Below the pieces are notes generated by a model that was given only the letters and a program-made list of their open reading frames with translations, had not been told where the DNA came from and ran no database searches. DNA of 64,000 nucleotides. It comes from an uncultured Acidobacteriaceae bacterium. GTDB taxonomy: Bacteria; Acidobacteriota; Terriglobia; Terriglobales; Acidobacteriaceae. Shown here one piece after another: positions 1 through 8,402 of this stretch. The stretch spans positions 62,001 through 126,000 of the forward strand of contig CALFMO010000005.1 of NCBI GenBank assembly GCA_937879855.1. The letters are read 5' to 3'. Within the stretch, counting starts at the first letter, position 1, and each line of letters opens with the position of its first letter. A program made the translations under genes and the position numbers.

Positions 1-52
1 CGGATCCCTTGAAGCGAAATGGGCGAGTAGTATTTGTTGCCACAAAGTGTTT

Positions 53-112
53 TGTCATTCCGAACGGGGGTCTTTTGCCGGAGGAATCTGCCGTGGCAGG
101 CAACTTCAGTGG
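53..112. repeat. Intergenic GTCATTCCGA-type repeat
   Basis: The stretch contains GTCATTCCGA followed by GAGGAATCTGC. The same two blocks occur at 17355-17390 (GTCATTCCGA then GAGGAACCTGC). It lies upstream of the first gene, has no coding potential, and its function is unknown. Confidence 0.4.
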
Positions 113-155
113 CCGAAACTCTTCCGATCCCCGCCGACTCGCGTAAAGTAGCTCG

Positions 156-602
156 ATGACACAAAGCCGGAAAACGCAGCCATTCCTTCGCAAGCATTCT
201 CTCAGCCTCGCTGCCCTGGCAGTCGTGCTTTTTCTCATCGTTCTCTACCACTGGTCCAACCCTTCGACGCACCTCGGTTCATTTTTTGGAAATGCAATTG
301 CCGATTGGACGGGCGTCTTCGTTACCATCGTGATGACTAAGTTTCTATATGAGAAAGGCTCAGCTGAGAGCAAGCAGCCAAAGGGAGTGTTGCCCTCGGT
401 GGTTCTGGAGTTTCTACGCGAGCACTCCCTCACCCTGTTTCTCTTGTTTACCGGCATCGGCTGGGTCATCGCATTCCGAGCCATGGACCCAAACAGCAAG
501 TGGGGTCAGGTGGTTGGCAACATCGTCTCAGAGTGGACGCAGATACTTGGGCTTGTCCTAATGACGAAGCGTTTGATTGAAGTCGGCTCGAAAGAACACT
601 GA
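156..602 (+). CDS. Small membrane protein with internal duplication
   Basis: This is a 148-aa protein with no recognised family. It consists of two similar halves, residues about 12-70 and 87-146. Each begins with a block like LRxHSL, has a hydrophobic segment, a conserved stretch with G(N)xxxxWT, and ends in a second hydrophobic segment followed by MTK. That predicts four membrane segments from a duplicated two-helix unit. It stands alone, followed on the opposite strand by an ABC ATPase with only 5 bases between the two 3' ends. No catalytic motif is visible. The start is the first in-frame ATG; no clear ribosome site precedes it. Confidence 0.6.
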   Translation: MTQSRKTQPFLRKHSLSLAALAVVLFLIVLYHWSNPSTHLGSFFGNAIADWTGVFVTIVMTKFLYEKGSAESKQPKGVLPSVVLEFLREHSLTLFLLFTGIGWVIAFRAMDPNSKWGQVVGNIVSEWTQILGLVLMTKRLIEVGSKEH

Positions 603-607
603 CTTGT

Positions 608-1402
608 TTACCACAAATGATAGTGCCCGTCACGCCGCGCCATCTGCACGTTCACGCCGAACAGCGCTGCCAGTCGCTCGACCCGCAAGATTTCCTCCTT
701 CGGTCCGTCGGCTACCACACGCCCGCGGTCCATCAGCACGACCCGTCCAATCTCCGGAACTATGTCCGCCAGTTCATGCGTCACGAGAATTATGGCCGTT
801 CCCGAAGTCGCCAGCTCCCGCATGGTTTGCCGCAGGCTCTGTTGCGCGGCGAGGTCGAGCGAGTTGCATGGCTCGTCGAACAGCAACGCGCCCGGCTTGT
901 GCACCAGAGCACGAGCGATCAGCACACGTCGAGCCTCTCCTGATGACATTTCGCAAACTGGACGCTCCGCCAGATGCTCGATTTTCAACTCCGCCAGCGC
1001 AGCGTCGGCCAACTGGCGCTGCTTTGCGTCTACGTGATGGTTGGAAAAAATGCTGATGCTGCTGAAGAAGCCCGATAGCACCACGTCCCGCCCGCAAGCA
1101 TCTCCGGTGACCGAGAGCATCAAGTCATTCGATACGATACCCAACCTGGTCCGCAGCGCGAACACATCCCAACTCTCTTCTCCCAGAATCGACATGGACG
1201 ACTCAGGCCGCGCTACCGGGTAACATTCGCGGGTAATCGTTTTGATAAGCGTGGATTTACCGCAGCCGTTGGGGCCAAGAATGGCAACGTGTTCGTCCGC
1301 TTCAATGCGCAGGTTGAAGTCGTCGAGCGCGATCTTCTGTCCCCGCATTACCCGCAGGTTATGAAAGTCCAGCAACGGAGGCTTTTCAACGCTCGTCGTC
1401 AT
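608..1402 (-). CDS. ABC transporter ATP-binding protein (solitary)
   Basis: A 264-aa ABC-type ATPase. The start is taken at the ATG at 1402 (MTTSVEK), because the longer reading frame upstream has no homology-like content. Walker A GPNGCGKST lies at residues 43-51, a variant signature SSGEARR at 153-159, Walker B ALLFDEP at 172-178, and the switch histidine in LVTHE at 209. The normal Q-loop glutamine is not evident: the region reads LGIVSNDLM (88-96). No permease gene is adjacent, so substrate and partner are unknown. Short single-domain ATPases of this kind resemble the YlmA/ModF-like group. It is transcribed divergently from the LPS-export operon. Confidence 0.8.
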   Translation of the reverse strand: MTTSVEKPPLLDFHNLRVMRGQKIALDDFNLRIEADEHVAILGPNGCGKSTLIKTITRECYPVARPESSMSILGEESWDVFALRTRLGIVSNDLMLSVTGDACGRDVVLSGFFSSISIFSNHHVDAKQRQLADAALAELKIEHLAERPVCEMSSGEARRVLIARALVHKPGALLFDEPCNSLDLAAQQSLRQTMRELATSGTAIILVTHELADIVPEIGRVVLMDRGRVVADGPKEEILRVERLAALFGVNVQMARRDGHYHLW

Positions 1403-1520
1403 CGGGATGGGTGCATTTAAGTGTAGATGAATTCTGACACGACTCTTGAAATGGCAAGCGGGCGGGCCCAACGACCAGCGACTAACGTCCAACCACCAGC
1501 CTGCATTACACTGAACTCAG

Positions 1521-3965
1521 ATGCCGCTGAAAGTCTACCGTCTGCGCCGTATGCTGGCTGCGACCGCCGTGCTGCTCACGTTGGTCGTGGCGGGAATGTA
1601 TTTCTACGCTCGTTCGAAAGCGGCGAACGTGCTGAAGCAAATTCCCGGCAAGATCGGATACAACATCAAGCAGACCGCCACCGGCTTCCAATTCTCCAAG
1701 TCCGATGGCAAGCGCACGCTCTTCACAGTCCAGGCCAGCAACATCAAGGAATTCAAGCTCGATGGCAATGCCGAACTGCACAACGTTAGCATCGTCCTCT
1801 ATGGCCGCGATTCCTCGCGTTTCGACCAGATTTACGGCGACGAATTTGCCTTCAACCAGAAGACCGGAGATGTCACCGCCAAGGGCGACGTCCAAATCGA
1901 TCTCGTCGCCAACCCCGCTGGCCTCGCCAGCGCTGATCAAGCGACTCCCAAAGAACTCAAGAATCCAATCCACCTGAAAACGCACGATCTGGTTTTCAAT
2001 AAAGATAGCGGAAACGCCATGACCGCTGCTCGGGTGGAGTTTCAAACGCTGCAGGCGACTGGCTGGGCCATGGGTGTGAAATATGCCGGCAAGAGCAACA
2101 CCCTGACGTTGTCGTCACAAATTCATCTCGTGCTCAAGGGATCGTATCAAGCGGTCATCGAGGCCGATCATGGCTTCATCACCAACGATCCGCGCGAAAT
2201 TGTTCTCGATCATCCTCATTTGACCCGCGAAGATGGAATGCTGCAGGCGGATCAGGCCGTATTTTATTTGGGTTCGGAAAATGAGGTCGAGAAAGTTCTG
2301 GCCACGGGAAACGTCACTTCCGAGACTCGCACGGCGGAGGCATCGCGGTCCCGTTCAGCCGAAAATCAAACCTCGTCGCAACCGTCAGAAATGCGCAGTC
2401 GAGCCGACCAGGCTGAGTTCCTTCTCGAAGGAAAAGGAGACTTGCTCCGCACCGCAACCATGAGCGGCAGCGTTCACATCGAACAAACCGGACCTCAGCC
2501 CATGCAAGGCGATGCGGGCCGCGTGATCCTGGACTTCACCGGACAGAACCAACTGCAAAGAGTGCACGCCCTCGATGGAGTTCGCCTGACGCAGAAGGGA
2601 GCGCCCGGAAACACGCCGGCGGCGAAAGGCGCGGCAAGCGGACCGCAGGATTTCGAACTCACCTCGACCATTATCGACTTTACGGTTGCGCGTGGACACA
2701 TTCTCAAGCACGCGGTCACCTCCGGCCCGGCCCACATCACGATCGCGCAAGCGCCTGAGGTGAACTCAGAATCCGCGCACGCCACTCCAGAGCAGCGCAC
2801 CGTTGTGACCGCCGGCAAGTTTGAAGCGGAATTCAGACCGTCCGATGGCCGAAATCACCTCGCCAGCGTCCACGGCGCGCCGTCTGCGCGTATCGTCAAT
2901 TCGACTCCTGGCGAGCCCGATCGCATCAGCACGAGCGATGCCGTGGATGCTTCTTTTCTTGCGCAGGGTGGCATCGACGCAATTACGCAACGGGGCAATG
3001 TTGCTTACACAGACAGTCAGAATTCCGAGAAGCGAGCCCAAGCCTGGGCAGACTCTGCGCGCTACACGCCCTCCGACCAGATGCTCGTGCTGTCCGGCAA
3101 TCCGCGCGTAGTTAACGCCGGCATGGCGACGACCGCGAACACCATCCGCATCAACCGAGCCACCGGTGACGCGCTTGCGCAGGACGACGTCAAGAGCACA
3201 TACAGCGAACTCAAAGAGGAACCAAACGGCGCGCTGCTCGCCTCGTCTTCGCCCATCCATGTCACATCGCGCAGCATGACGGCCCACAACAATGGCATCG
3301 CCCTCTACAGTGGGAGCGTGCGCCTCTGGCAGGATTCCAATATCATTGAGGCCCCGACGATCCAGTTCGACCGCGACCACCGCTCGGTGACCGCCCAAGG
3401 CACAACGGCACGGCCAGTCCAAACAATTCTTATCCAGGCGGAGAAAGCCCAGGCTGACAAGGCCCCGAAAGAAAAGCCTGCTCCAACCGAGAGGGCAGGA
3501 GGAAAAGCAGGCAAAGCTCCTGCGTTCTCCGCGTCGACCCCGATCTCCATCACCGCAGCGAAGCTCACTTATGTCGACTCCGAGCGTCGAGTCCATTACG
3601 AAGGCGGGGTCACGGCCAAAGGTTCCGACTTCACAGCATCCGCCAAGACCCTCGACGCGTATCTTCTCGCCCGCAGCCAAACGTCGAGCCGCCAATCCTT
3701 CGCGGGTTCCGGCCAGCTCGACCGCATGGTCGCACAGGACGACGTCGTCATTCAGCAACCGAAGCGTCGCGCCCAAGGCCAACAGCTGGTCTATACCGCC
3801 GCAGATGACAAATTCGTCCTCACGGGCGGACCGCCCAGCATTTTTGATGCCGAACAGGGCAAGATTACCGGGGTTTCGTTGACTTTCTTTAGACGCGATG
3901 ATAGGGTGCTCGTAGAAGGTGGAGCAAGCGCTCCAGTGGTGACTCAGACGCGAGTGGCCCAATAA
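1521..3965 (+). CDS. lptC: LptC/LptA-like LPS-export periplasmic protein (fused)
   Basis: An 814-aa protein with an N-terminal membrane anchor (residues about 11-30) and a periplasmic body. Residues about 35-210 look like LptC. The remainder contains several OstA/LptA-like beta-jellyroll segments alternating with low-complexity linkers, for example a Lys/Ala/Pro-rich stretch near 630-660. Known LptC (about 190 aa) and LptA (about 180 aa) are separate proteins forming the bridge that carries lipopolysaccharide from the inner to the outer membrane. Here one long chain probably does both jobs. It is followed 13 bases later by lptB, which supports the role. The inner-membrane partners LptF/G are not in the window. 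Confidence 0.8.
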   Translation: MPLKVYRLRRMLAATAVLLTLVVAGMYFYARSKAANVLKQIPGKIGYNIKQTATGFQFSKSDGKRTLFTVQASNIKEFKLDGNAELHNVSIVLYGRDSSRFDQIYGDEFAFNQKTGDVTAKGDVQIDLVANPAGLASADQATPKELKNPIHLKTHDLVFNKDSGNAMTAARVEFQTLQATGWAMGVKYAGKSNTLTLSSQIHLVLKGSYQAVIEADHGFITNDPREIVLDHPHLTREDGMLQADQAVFYLGSENEVEKVLATGNVTSETRTAEASRSRSAENQTSSQPSEMRSRADQAEFLLEGKGDLLRTATMSGSVHIEQTGPQPMQGDAGRVILDFTGQNQLQRVHALDGVRLTQKGAPGNTPAAKGAASGPQDFELTSTIIDFTVARGHILKHAVTSGPAHITIAQAPEVNSESAHATPEQRTVVTAGKFEAEFRPSDGRNHLASVHGAPSARIVNSTPGEPDRISTSDAVDASFLAQGGIDAITQRGNVAYTDSQNSEKRAQAWADSARYTPSDQMLVLSGNPRVVNAGMATTANTIRINRATGDALAQDDVKSTYSELKEEPNGALLASSSPIHVTSRSMTAHNNGIALYSGSVRLWQDSNIIEAPTIQFDRDHRSVTAQGTTARPVQTILIQAEKAQADKAPKEKPAPTERAGGKAGKAPAFSASTPISITAAKLTYVDSERRVHYEGGVTAKGSDFTASAKTLDAYLLARSQTSSRQSFAGSGQLDRMVAQDDVVIQQPKRRAQGQQLVYTAADDKFVLTGGPPSIFDAEQGKITGVSLTFFRRDDRVLVEGGASAPVVTQTRVAQ

Positions 3966-3978
3966 TTGCGGAAGACCA

Positions 3979-4707
3979 ATGCGTACTCTGGCCACAGAAG
4001 AAATCGGCAAAAGTTATCGTGGCCGCCGCGTCGTTAACGGGGTTAGCCTAAGGGTCGATCAAGGCGAAGTCGTTGGATTATTAGGCCCTAACGGCGCCGG
4101 CAAGACCACCACCTTTTACGCCATCGTCGGCTTGATCCCTCCCGACACTGGCCGCGTGCTGTACGACGGTCAGGACATTACCGACGTTCCCATGTATCTG
4201 CGGGCTCGTCAGTATGGCATCAGTTATCTCCCTCAAGAAGCTTCAGTTTTTCGAAAACTTACGGTTGAAGAGAACATTCTCGCGGTTCTGGAGGCGCAGC
4301 CGATGTCCTGGCACGAGCGCCGCGAGAAGATGGAAAAGTTCATTGATGAGTTGGGACTGGAGCACATCCGCCAGAATCGCGGGTACGCCCTGTCCGGTGG
4401 GGAGCGCCGGCGCGTGGAAATTGCCCGCTGCCTGTGCATCAACCCCACATTCATTTTGCTGGACGAACCGTTTTCCGGGATCGACCCGATTGCCGTGCTC
4501 GACTTGCAGAAAATTATCAGTAGCCTGCGCGCCAGCGGCATCGGGGTATTGATCACCGATCACAACGTGCGCGAAACGCTTTCGGTGACTGACCGGGCCT
4601 ACATCATCGATGACGGCAGAATTTTCCGTCACGGTCAGCCCGGACAGCTAGCCGGCGATCCCGAAGTGCGGCGCGTGTATCTGGGCGAGAGTTTCTCGCT
4701 GGTGTAA
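3979..4707 (+). CDS. lptB: LPS export ABC transporter ATPase LptB
   Basis: A 242-aa cytoplasmic ATPase that powers LPS extraction by LptFG. All motifs are present: Walker A GPNGAGKTT at 36-44, Q-loop Gln86 (SYLPQ), signature LSGGERRR at 138-145, Walker B FILLDEP at 158-164 and switch His195 (ITDHN). The length matches the family. The LPQEASVF stretch after the Q-loop and the GIDP after Walker B are typical of LptB rather than of other ABC ATPases. It lies directly behind the LptC/LptA-like gene and upstream of rpoN and hpf, an order seen in many Gram-negative genomes. Confidence 0.95.
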   Translation: MRTLATEEIGKSYRGRRVVNGVSLRVDQGEVVGLLGPNGAGKTTTFYAIVGLIPPDTGRVLYDGQDITDVPMYLRARQYGISYLPQEASVFRKLTVEENILAVLEAQPMSWHERREKMEKFIDELGLEHIRQNRGYALSGGERRRVEIARCLCINPTFILLDEPFSGIDPIAVLDLQKIISSLRASGIGVLITDHNVRETLSVTDRAYIIDDGRIFRHGQPGQLAGDPEVRRVYLGESFSLV

Positions 4708-4806
4708 CGTCGTGACGTGGCTTTCGGTTGCTCTTGTCGCGTTATGCGACGCGCCATGGGACGAACAGTCACGGAGCACTCCGCCTCGGAAAGAAGAAGG
4801 CTAGCG

Positions 4807-5010
4807 ATGACGATTGACGAACGCCTGGAAGCTTTGACTCACAACTTGGAGCTGTTATCTCTCGAAACGGAAAAGCACGATAAACAGATCGGGCAATTGG
4901 GCACATTAGTAACCGAGGTTGCCGAGGGTACAGCCAGACTGCTGCGGGTTGTCGAGATGCACGAACATCGGCTTGATAGCCATGATGATCGACTCGACAA
5001 GCTCGAATAA
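4807..5010 (+). CDS. Small coiled-coil protein
   Basis: A 67-aa protein starting at the ATG at 4807, preceded by AGAAGG at a good ribosome-binding distance. The longer frame upstream to 4717 looks non-coding. It is acidic, with heptad-like spacing of Leu, Ile and Val from residue 4 to the C-terminus, and ends in a repeat-like stretch of His, Asp, Arg and Leu (HRLDSHDDRLDKLE). It is probably one long helix that forms a coiled coil. It sits between lptB and rpoN in the same direction, so it is likely co-transcribed. No function can be assigned. Confidence 0.6.
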   Translation: MTIDERLEALTHNLELLSLETEKHDKQIGQLGTLVTEVAEGTARLLRVVEMHEHRLDSHDDRLDKLE

Positions 5011-5043
5011 GCATAAAGATTTCAAACCCTGAAACTTTGAAAC

Positions 5044-6864
5044 ATGGTCCTCTTACAGCACAAACTCAGCGTAAGGCTCTCGCAGCGCCAGATCCTCACA
5101 CCGGGCCTGGTGCAGATGGTCTCGGTCCTGGCGCTCAACAAGCTTGAACTCAAGGACATGATCAACGCTGAGATGGTCGAGAACCCAGTCCTGGAAGAAC
5201 TGGAAGATTCTGTTCCACTGCTGGACGAAGTCGGCAAGAAAGAAGAAGATCGCGAACGCGCCACCACGGCCACCAACGAAGAAAATCCCATCACCGCCGT
5301 CGAGAAGAAAGATCCCTTCGAAGAAATCGATTTCGGTTCGTTTTTCCAGGACTATCTCGATCCCGGCTACCGCACCCACAGCGAGATGGAGGACATCGAG
5401 CGCCCGTCGTTCGAGAATTTCCTCTCGAAACCAAGCAATCTGACGGACCACCTCGCTTGGCAACTGGGCGCGCTAAGCCTGCGCCGCGAAGTGCGCGAAG
5501 CCGCCGACCTGATCATCGGCAATTTGAACGAAGACGGATATCTCATCGCCAGCGACGAGGAGTTGCTCGGCATCGCGCCTCCGGCCCCGCCGGAGGCCGA
5601 CGCGCAAACCGCAAAGAATATCGTGAACGAGGCGCAAGCTTTGGGCCTGGCCGAAATCGCTGCTGATGCTGGTACAGAGGCGGAAGGCGCTTCGCATCTG
5701 GCAGGAGTTGATGCTTCGCAACTGGCAAACGATAACGACACAGACCTGAACGCCGCGGAACATGCCGAGTTTGCGGAACCCGCTTCCGCAGCAGAGCCCA
5801 CGGCGGAAGCCTCTTTCGCCTCGCGTTCCGGAGACTCGGCGGCCGCGGTTGCGCCTGCGCCAGAAGCCGCACACCCGGCGCCTCCCATTTACAAGCCAAC
5901 ATTCACGCCTGCCGATTTGCAGGAGGCTTTAGAAGTCGTGCGTCAACTAGATCCGCCGGGCGTTGCTTGCCGCGATCTGCGCGGATGTCTGCTCAATCAA
6001 CTGCGTTATCACCAAACGCAACTCGCCCTGCACAAGAATGGCAACGGCACAGAGCAAGTTCTCAAAGATGCAATGGCGGTGGTCGACCAGCATCTACGCG
6101 GCCTGCAGAACAAGCAGCACAAGGAAATCGCCAAGGCCATCGGCCGTCCCATCGAAGCCGTACAGGCGGCACTCGACTATATTCGCACTCTCGATCCGCG
6201 TCCCGGCCTGCGTTACAACAAAGTCCAGGCCCGCCTCATCGAGCCAGACGTCGCTTTCGTGAAACACGGCGACGAGTGGCTGGTCATCATGAATGACGAA
6301 GACCTGCCGCAACTTCGCCTCAATCCCGCCTACAAAAAACTGGTCACGCGCGACGGCACCAACGAAAAGAGCACGCGCGACTACGTCAAAGAGCGCTACA
6401 AGAGCGCCATCCAGCTTATTAAGAACATCGAACAGCGCAAGCAGACCATCACCAAAGTCTGCTATTGCATCGTCGCCCGCCAGCAGGAATTCCTCGAGCG
6501 AGGCATCGATCAACTGAAACCCATGATGATCAAGGAGGTGGCCGAAGAAATCGGCGTGCATCCTTCCACGGTAAGCCGTGCTGTGGCCAACAAGTACGCA
6601 CACACACCACAAGGTGTATTCGAGCTGCGATACTTCTTCAGCGAGAGCGTTCAGGGCCCCGAGGGCGGCGGCACGTCGCTCCTTATCCTCAAACGCCGCG
6701 TCAAAAAACTGATCGAAGAAGAAGATCCCAGCCGTCCGTTGACCGATGAGCAGATCACCCGCATCCTGCAATCCCAAGGCATCCAGGTGACCCGCCGCAC
6801 GGTGGCGAAATACCGCGAAGACATGCGCATCCCCAGCACGCACCAGCGCCGGGTAAAAAAATAA
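5044..6864 (+). CDS. rpoN: RNA polymerase sigma-54 factor RpoN
   Basis: A 606-aa alternative sigma factor that recognises -24/-12 promoters and needs an AAA+ activator. Region I (1-50) is Leu/Gln-rich and followed by an acidic region II. The core-binding domain starts near 125, an HTH is near 515-535 (HPSTVSRAV), and the RpoN box appears as TRRTVAKYRE at 583-592 (canonical ARRTVAKYRE). The family is usually 450-500 aa. The extra length is an Ala/Glu-rich insertion at about 177-287 inside the core-binding domain, carrying two perfect DNA palindromes. It lies in the lptB-rpoN-hpf arrangement. No sigma-54 activator is in the window. Confidence 0.95.
   Translation: MVLLQHKLSVRLSQRQILTPGLVQMVSVLALNKLELKDMINAEMVENPVLEELEDSVPLLDEVGKKEEDRERATTATNEENPITAVEKKDPFEEIDFGSFFQDYLDPGYRTHSEMEDIERPSFENFLSKPSNLTDHLAWQLGALSLRREVREAADLIIGNLNEDGYLIASDEELLGIAPPAPPEADAQTAKNIVNEAQALGLAEIAADAGTEAEGASHLAGVDASQLANDNDTDLNAAEHAEFAEPASAAEPTAEASFASRSGDSAAAVAPAPEAAHPAPPIYKPTFTPADLQEALEVVRQLDPPGVACRDLRGCLLNQLRYHQTQLALHKNGNGTEQVLKDAMAVVDQHLRGLQNKQHKEIAKAIGRPIEAVQAALDYIRTLDPRPGLRYNKVQARLIEPDVAFVKHGDEWLVIMNDEDLPQLRLNPAYKKLVTRDGTNEKSTRDYVKERYKSAIQLIKNIEQRKQTITKVCYCIVARQQEFLERGIDQLKPMMIKEVAEEIGVHPSTVSRAVANKYAHTPQGVFELRYFFSESVQGPEGGGTSLLILKRRVKKLIEEEDPSRPLTDEQITRILQSQGIQVTRRTVAKYREDMRIPSTHQRRVKK
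5577..5790. repeat. Two perfect palindromes inside the rpoN insertion
   Basis: GCCTCCGGC (5577-5585) and GCCGGAGGC (5589-5597) form a perfect 9-bp stem with a 3-base loop at the left edge of the inserted segment. TGCGGAA (5772-5778) and TTCCGCA (5784-5790) form a second perfect 7-bp stem. Both are read through in frame as Ala/Pro/Glu-rich peptide. Confidence 0.5.
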
Positions 6865-6955
6865 GTCAGAAGTAAGAAGTCAGAACGCAGAAGTAAGAAC
6901 TAACTCGGATGCAGAATGATTTTACTTTTGCATTCTGCCTTCTCACTTCTGACTT
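6863..6955. repeat. Long imperfect hairpin between rpoN and hpf
   Basis: Outer arms at 6863-6879 (AAGTCAGAAGTAAGAAG) and 6939-6955 are complementary over 17 bases with one mismatch. An inner perfect stem GCAGAATG / CATTCTGC lies at 6911-6918 and 6931-6938. The left arm is built of near-repeats of AGAAGT(C/A)AGA. It starts at the rpoN stop codon and might also limit transcription into hpf, but it lacks a T tract. Confidence 0.65.
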
Positions 6956-7000
6956 CATTCCAATGTAGTGCCCGATTTAGCTCATTGATCTGAAATCCTA

Positions 7001-7006
7001 GGAGGG
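7001..7006 (+). promoter_or_regulatory. Strong ribosome-binding site of hpf
   Basis: GGAGGGG stands 6 bases before the hpf ATG. It fixes that start and suggests efficient translation. Confidence 0.7.
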
Positions 7007-7012
7007 GCGCTC

Positions 7013-7630
7013 ATGAACGTGGAGTACACTGGCAGACACTACGTAATCACTTCCATCATCCGCAAAGAAGTAGAAACCGGCCTCACAAAAATCCGCAAAA
7101 TTCTTGGCGACCGCTTCGAAACCAAGGTCATCCTCGCCGTTGAAAAGCATCGCCACAAAGCCGAAATCACCATCAGCCCCCGTAATGGACCGCTAGTCGG
7201 CCTGGCGCAAGCCAAGGACATGTCCATCGCCGTCAACGAAGCTCTTGACCATCTCGAGAAGCAGGCCGTGAAGTACAAGACGCGCTGGCAATCGAAGAAG
7301 CGCTCCGCCCGCAAGAGTGAAGAAGTCAAAAAGTGGAACGGCCACTCCTCAACCACCGAAGAGACTGAGGTACAGCCGGTGATCGGCCTAACGGAAAAGA
7401 CGGCGGTCCCGGTCATGGTTCACAGGTATCCGGCCGTGGCCAAAACGACCGAGGTGCACTTGGTCCGCTCCGAAGACGCCGTTGCCATGCGTCCTATGAC
7501 GCTGGAAGAGGCCATCAAAGAAGCCCACTTCCGCGACCGCGACGTCTTCGTCTTTCGGGACCCTAAAGGCAAGGTCATGATCCTCCACCGCACCCGCGAC
7601 GGCAAAATGGAGCTAATCGAAGCCCCGTAA
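7013..7630 (+). CDS. hpf: Ribosome hibernation promoting factor, long form
   Basis: A 205-aa long-form HPF. Residues 1-100 form the ribosome-binding domain (MNVEYTGRHYVIT at the start, beta-alpha-beta-beta-beta-alpha pattern). A charged linker follows at about 95-125, and residues 140-203 form the C-terminal dimerisation domain (TLEEAIKEAHFRDRDVFVFR). Long-form HPF joins two 70S ribosomes into inactive 100S dimers in stationary phase. Position after rpoN is a common arrangement and suggests joint regulation in slow growth. Length and both domains are normal. Confidence 0.93.
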   Translation: MNVEYTGRHYVITSIIRKEVETGLTKIRKILGDRFETKVILAVEKHRHKAEITISPRNGPLVGLAQAKDMSIAVNEALDHLEKQAVKYKTRWQSKKRSARKSEEVKKWNGHSSTTEETEVQPVIGLTEKTAVPVMVHRYPAVAKTTEVHLVRSEDAVAMRPMTLEEAIKEAHFRDRDVFVFRDPKGKVMILHRTRDGKMELIEAP

Positions 7631-7651
7631 AACAGCCACGACCCATGTAGC

Positions 7652-7676
7652 GACAGCCGCCTCGGCTGTCCGGCGG
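7652..7676. repeat. Palindromic repeat, GACAGCCG family, copy 1
   Basis: GACAGCCGCCTCGGCTGTC (7652-7670) is a 19-base palindrome (8-bp stem, 3-base loop) followed by CGGCG. Related copies lie at 18346-18390, 32379-32423 (inside alaS) and 52416-52434 (reverse orientation). Confidence 0.65.
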
Positions 7677-7861
7677 CCCAGGTGGACCGGGCCGCAGCCG
7701 TGAATACGCAGCGGAAAGTGGCAGGCACGCGTGATGCGATCCAGTGCATCACGGCGCCTGATTGGAGTGAGCCAAGGCATTTTGCTGGACTAGCCTATTT
7801 CTTTCCATGCGCGTATGATCCTCCCGCCGGTTTCCACCCAAATAAAATTCAGGAGATCACT

Positions 7862-8293
7862 ATGAAGAAGCTCTTCGGGCTCGCTGCATTTCTCTTGTTG
7901 CTCGCGCCCTGCATGCTTGCCCAGGAACATTACACTGAAGGCCCCGTCTGGCGCGTTCAACTTATTCGCGTGAAACCGACGCAATTTGACGCGTACCTCA
8001 CCAGCCTCCAGCAGTCCACGAAACCCTTGATCGAGGAACAGAAGCGCCAGGGCACTATCGTGGACTACAAAATCTTTCTAAAAGAAACCAAGCACAATGC
8101 AGAAGATTGGGACATTTGCGTAGCTATCGAGTACAAAAATCACGCCGCAATGGATGGCCTGGCCGCAAAAGGCGAAGCCGCTCGCGACAAGATCCTGGGA
8201 GGCAAACAAGCCGCGCAGCAGTTGGGAGAAAAACGCGCCGAGATTCGCGAGATCCTAAGTTCGGAACTGTTGCAAGAAATTTTCCTGAAGTAG
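7862..8293 (+). CDS. Secreted protein of unknown function
   Basis: A 143-aa protein with a clear signal peptide (MKKLFGLAAFLLLLAP, cleavage predicted after CMLAQ near residue 20). The start at 7862 is supported by AGGAG 8 bases upstream; the longer frame is non-coding. The mature part is alpha/beta and may resemble a dimeric ferredoxin-like (ABM) fold: VWRVQLIRVKPTQFDAYL at the front, a central IFLKET strand and a helical C-terminus rich in Lys and Glu. No catalytic residues can be named. It is probably exported to the periplasm. Similar short secreted proteins are common in Acidobacteria. Confidence 0.6.
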   Translation: MKKLFGLAAFLLLLAPCMLAQEHYTEGPVWRVQLIRVKPTQFDAYLTSLQQSTKPLIEEQKRQGTIVDYKIFLKETKHNAEDWDICVAIEYKNHAAMDGLAAKGEAARDKILGGKQAAQQLGEKRAEIREILSSELLQEIFLK

Positions 8294-8298
8294 CTGTC

Positions 8299-8330
8299 GT
8301 GTGGGGCGGGCGCCCAGGCCCGCCTTTCTC
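8299..8330. repeat. GC palindrome after the secreted-protein gene
   Basis: GGCGGGC (8305-8311) pairs with GCCCGCC (8318-8324) and is followed by TTTCTC. It begins with GTGGGG, as do other repeat copies in this window. It may act as a weak terminator for the gene ending at 8293. A related unit is at 28838-28870. Confidence 0.45.
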
Positions 8331-8402
8331 AAGCCTATTCATACGTTTTAATAGACCGCATTCACGTGCTAGAATTCGCGGCCAAGGGAGAAATCACTCA
8401 TC

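Noticed and set aside
2766..4010. A 414-codon minus-strand frame opposite the LptC/LptA-like gene
   Set aside because: It has no recognisable domain and is fully antisense to a well-supported gene.
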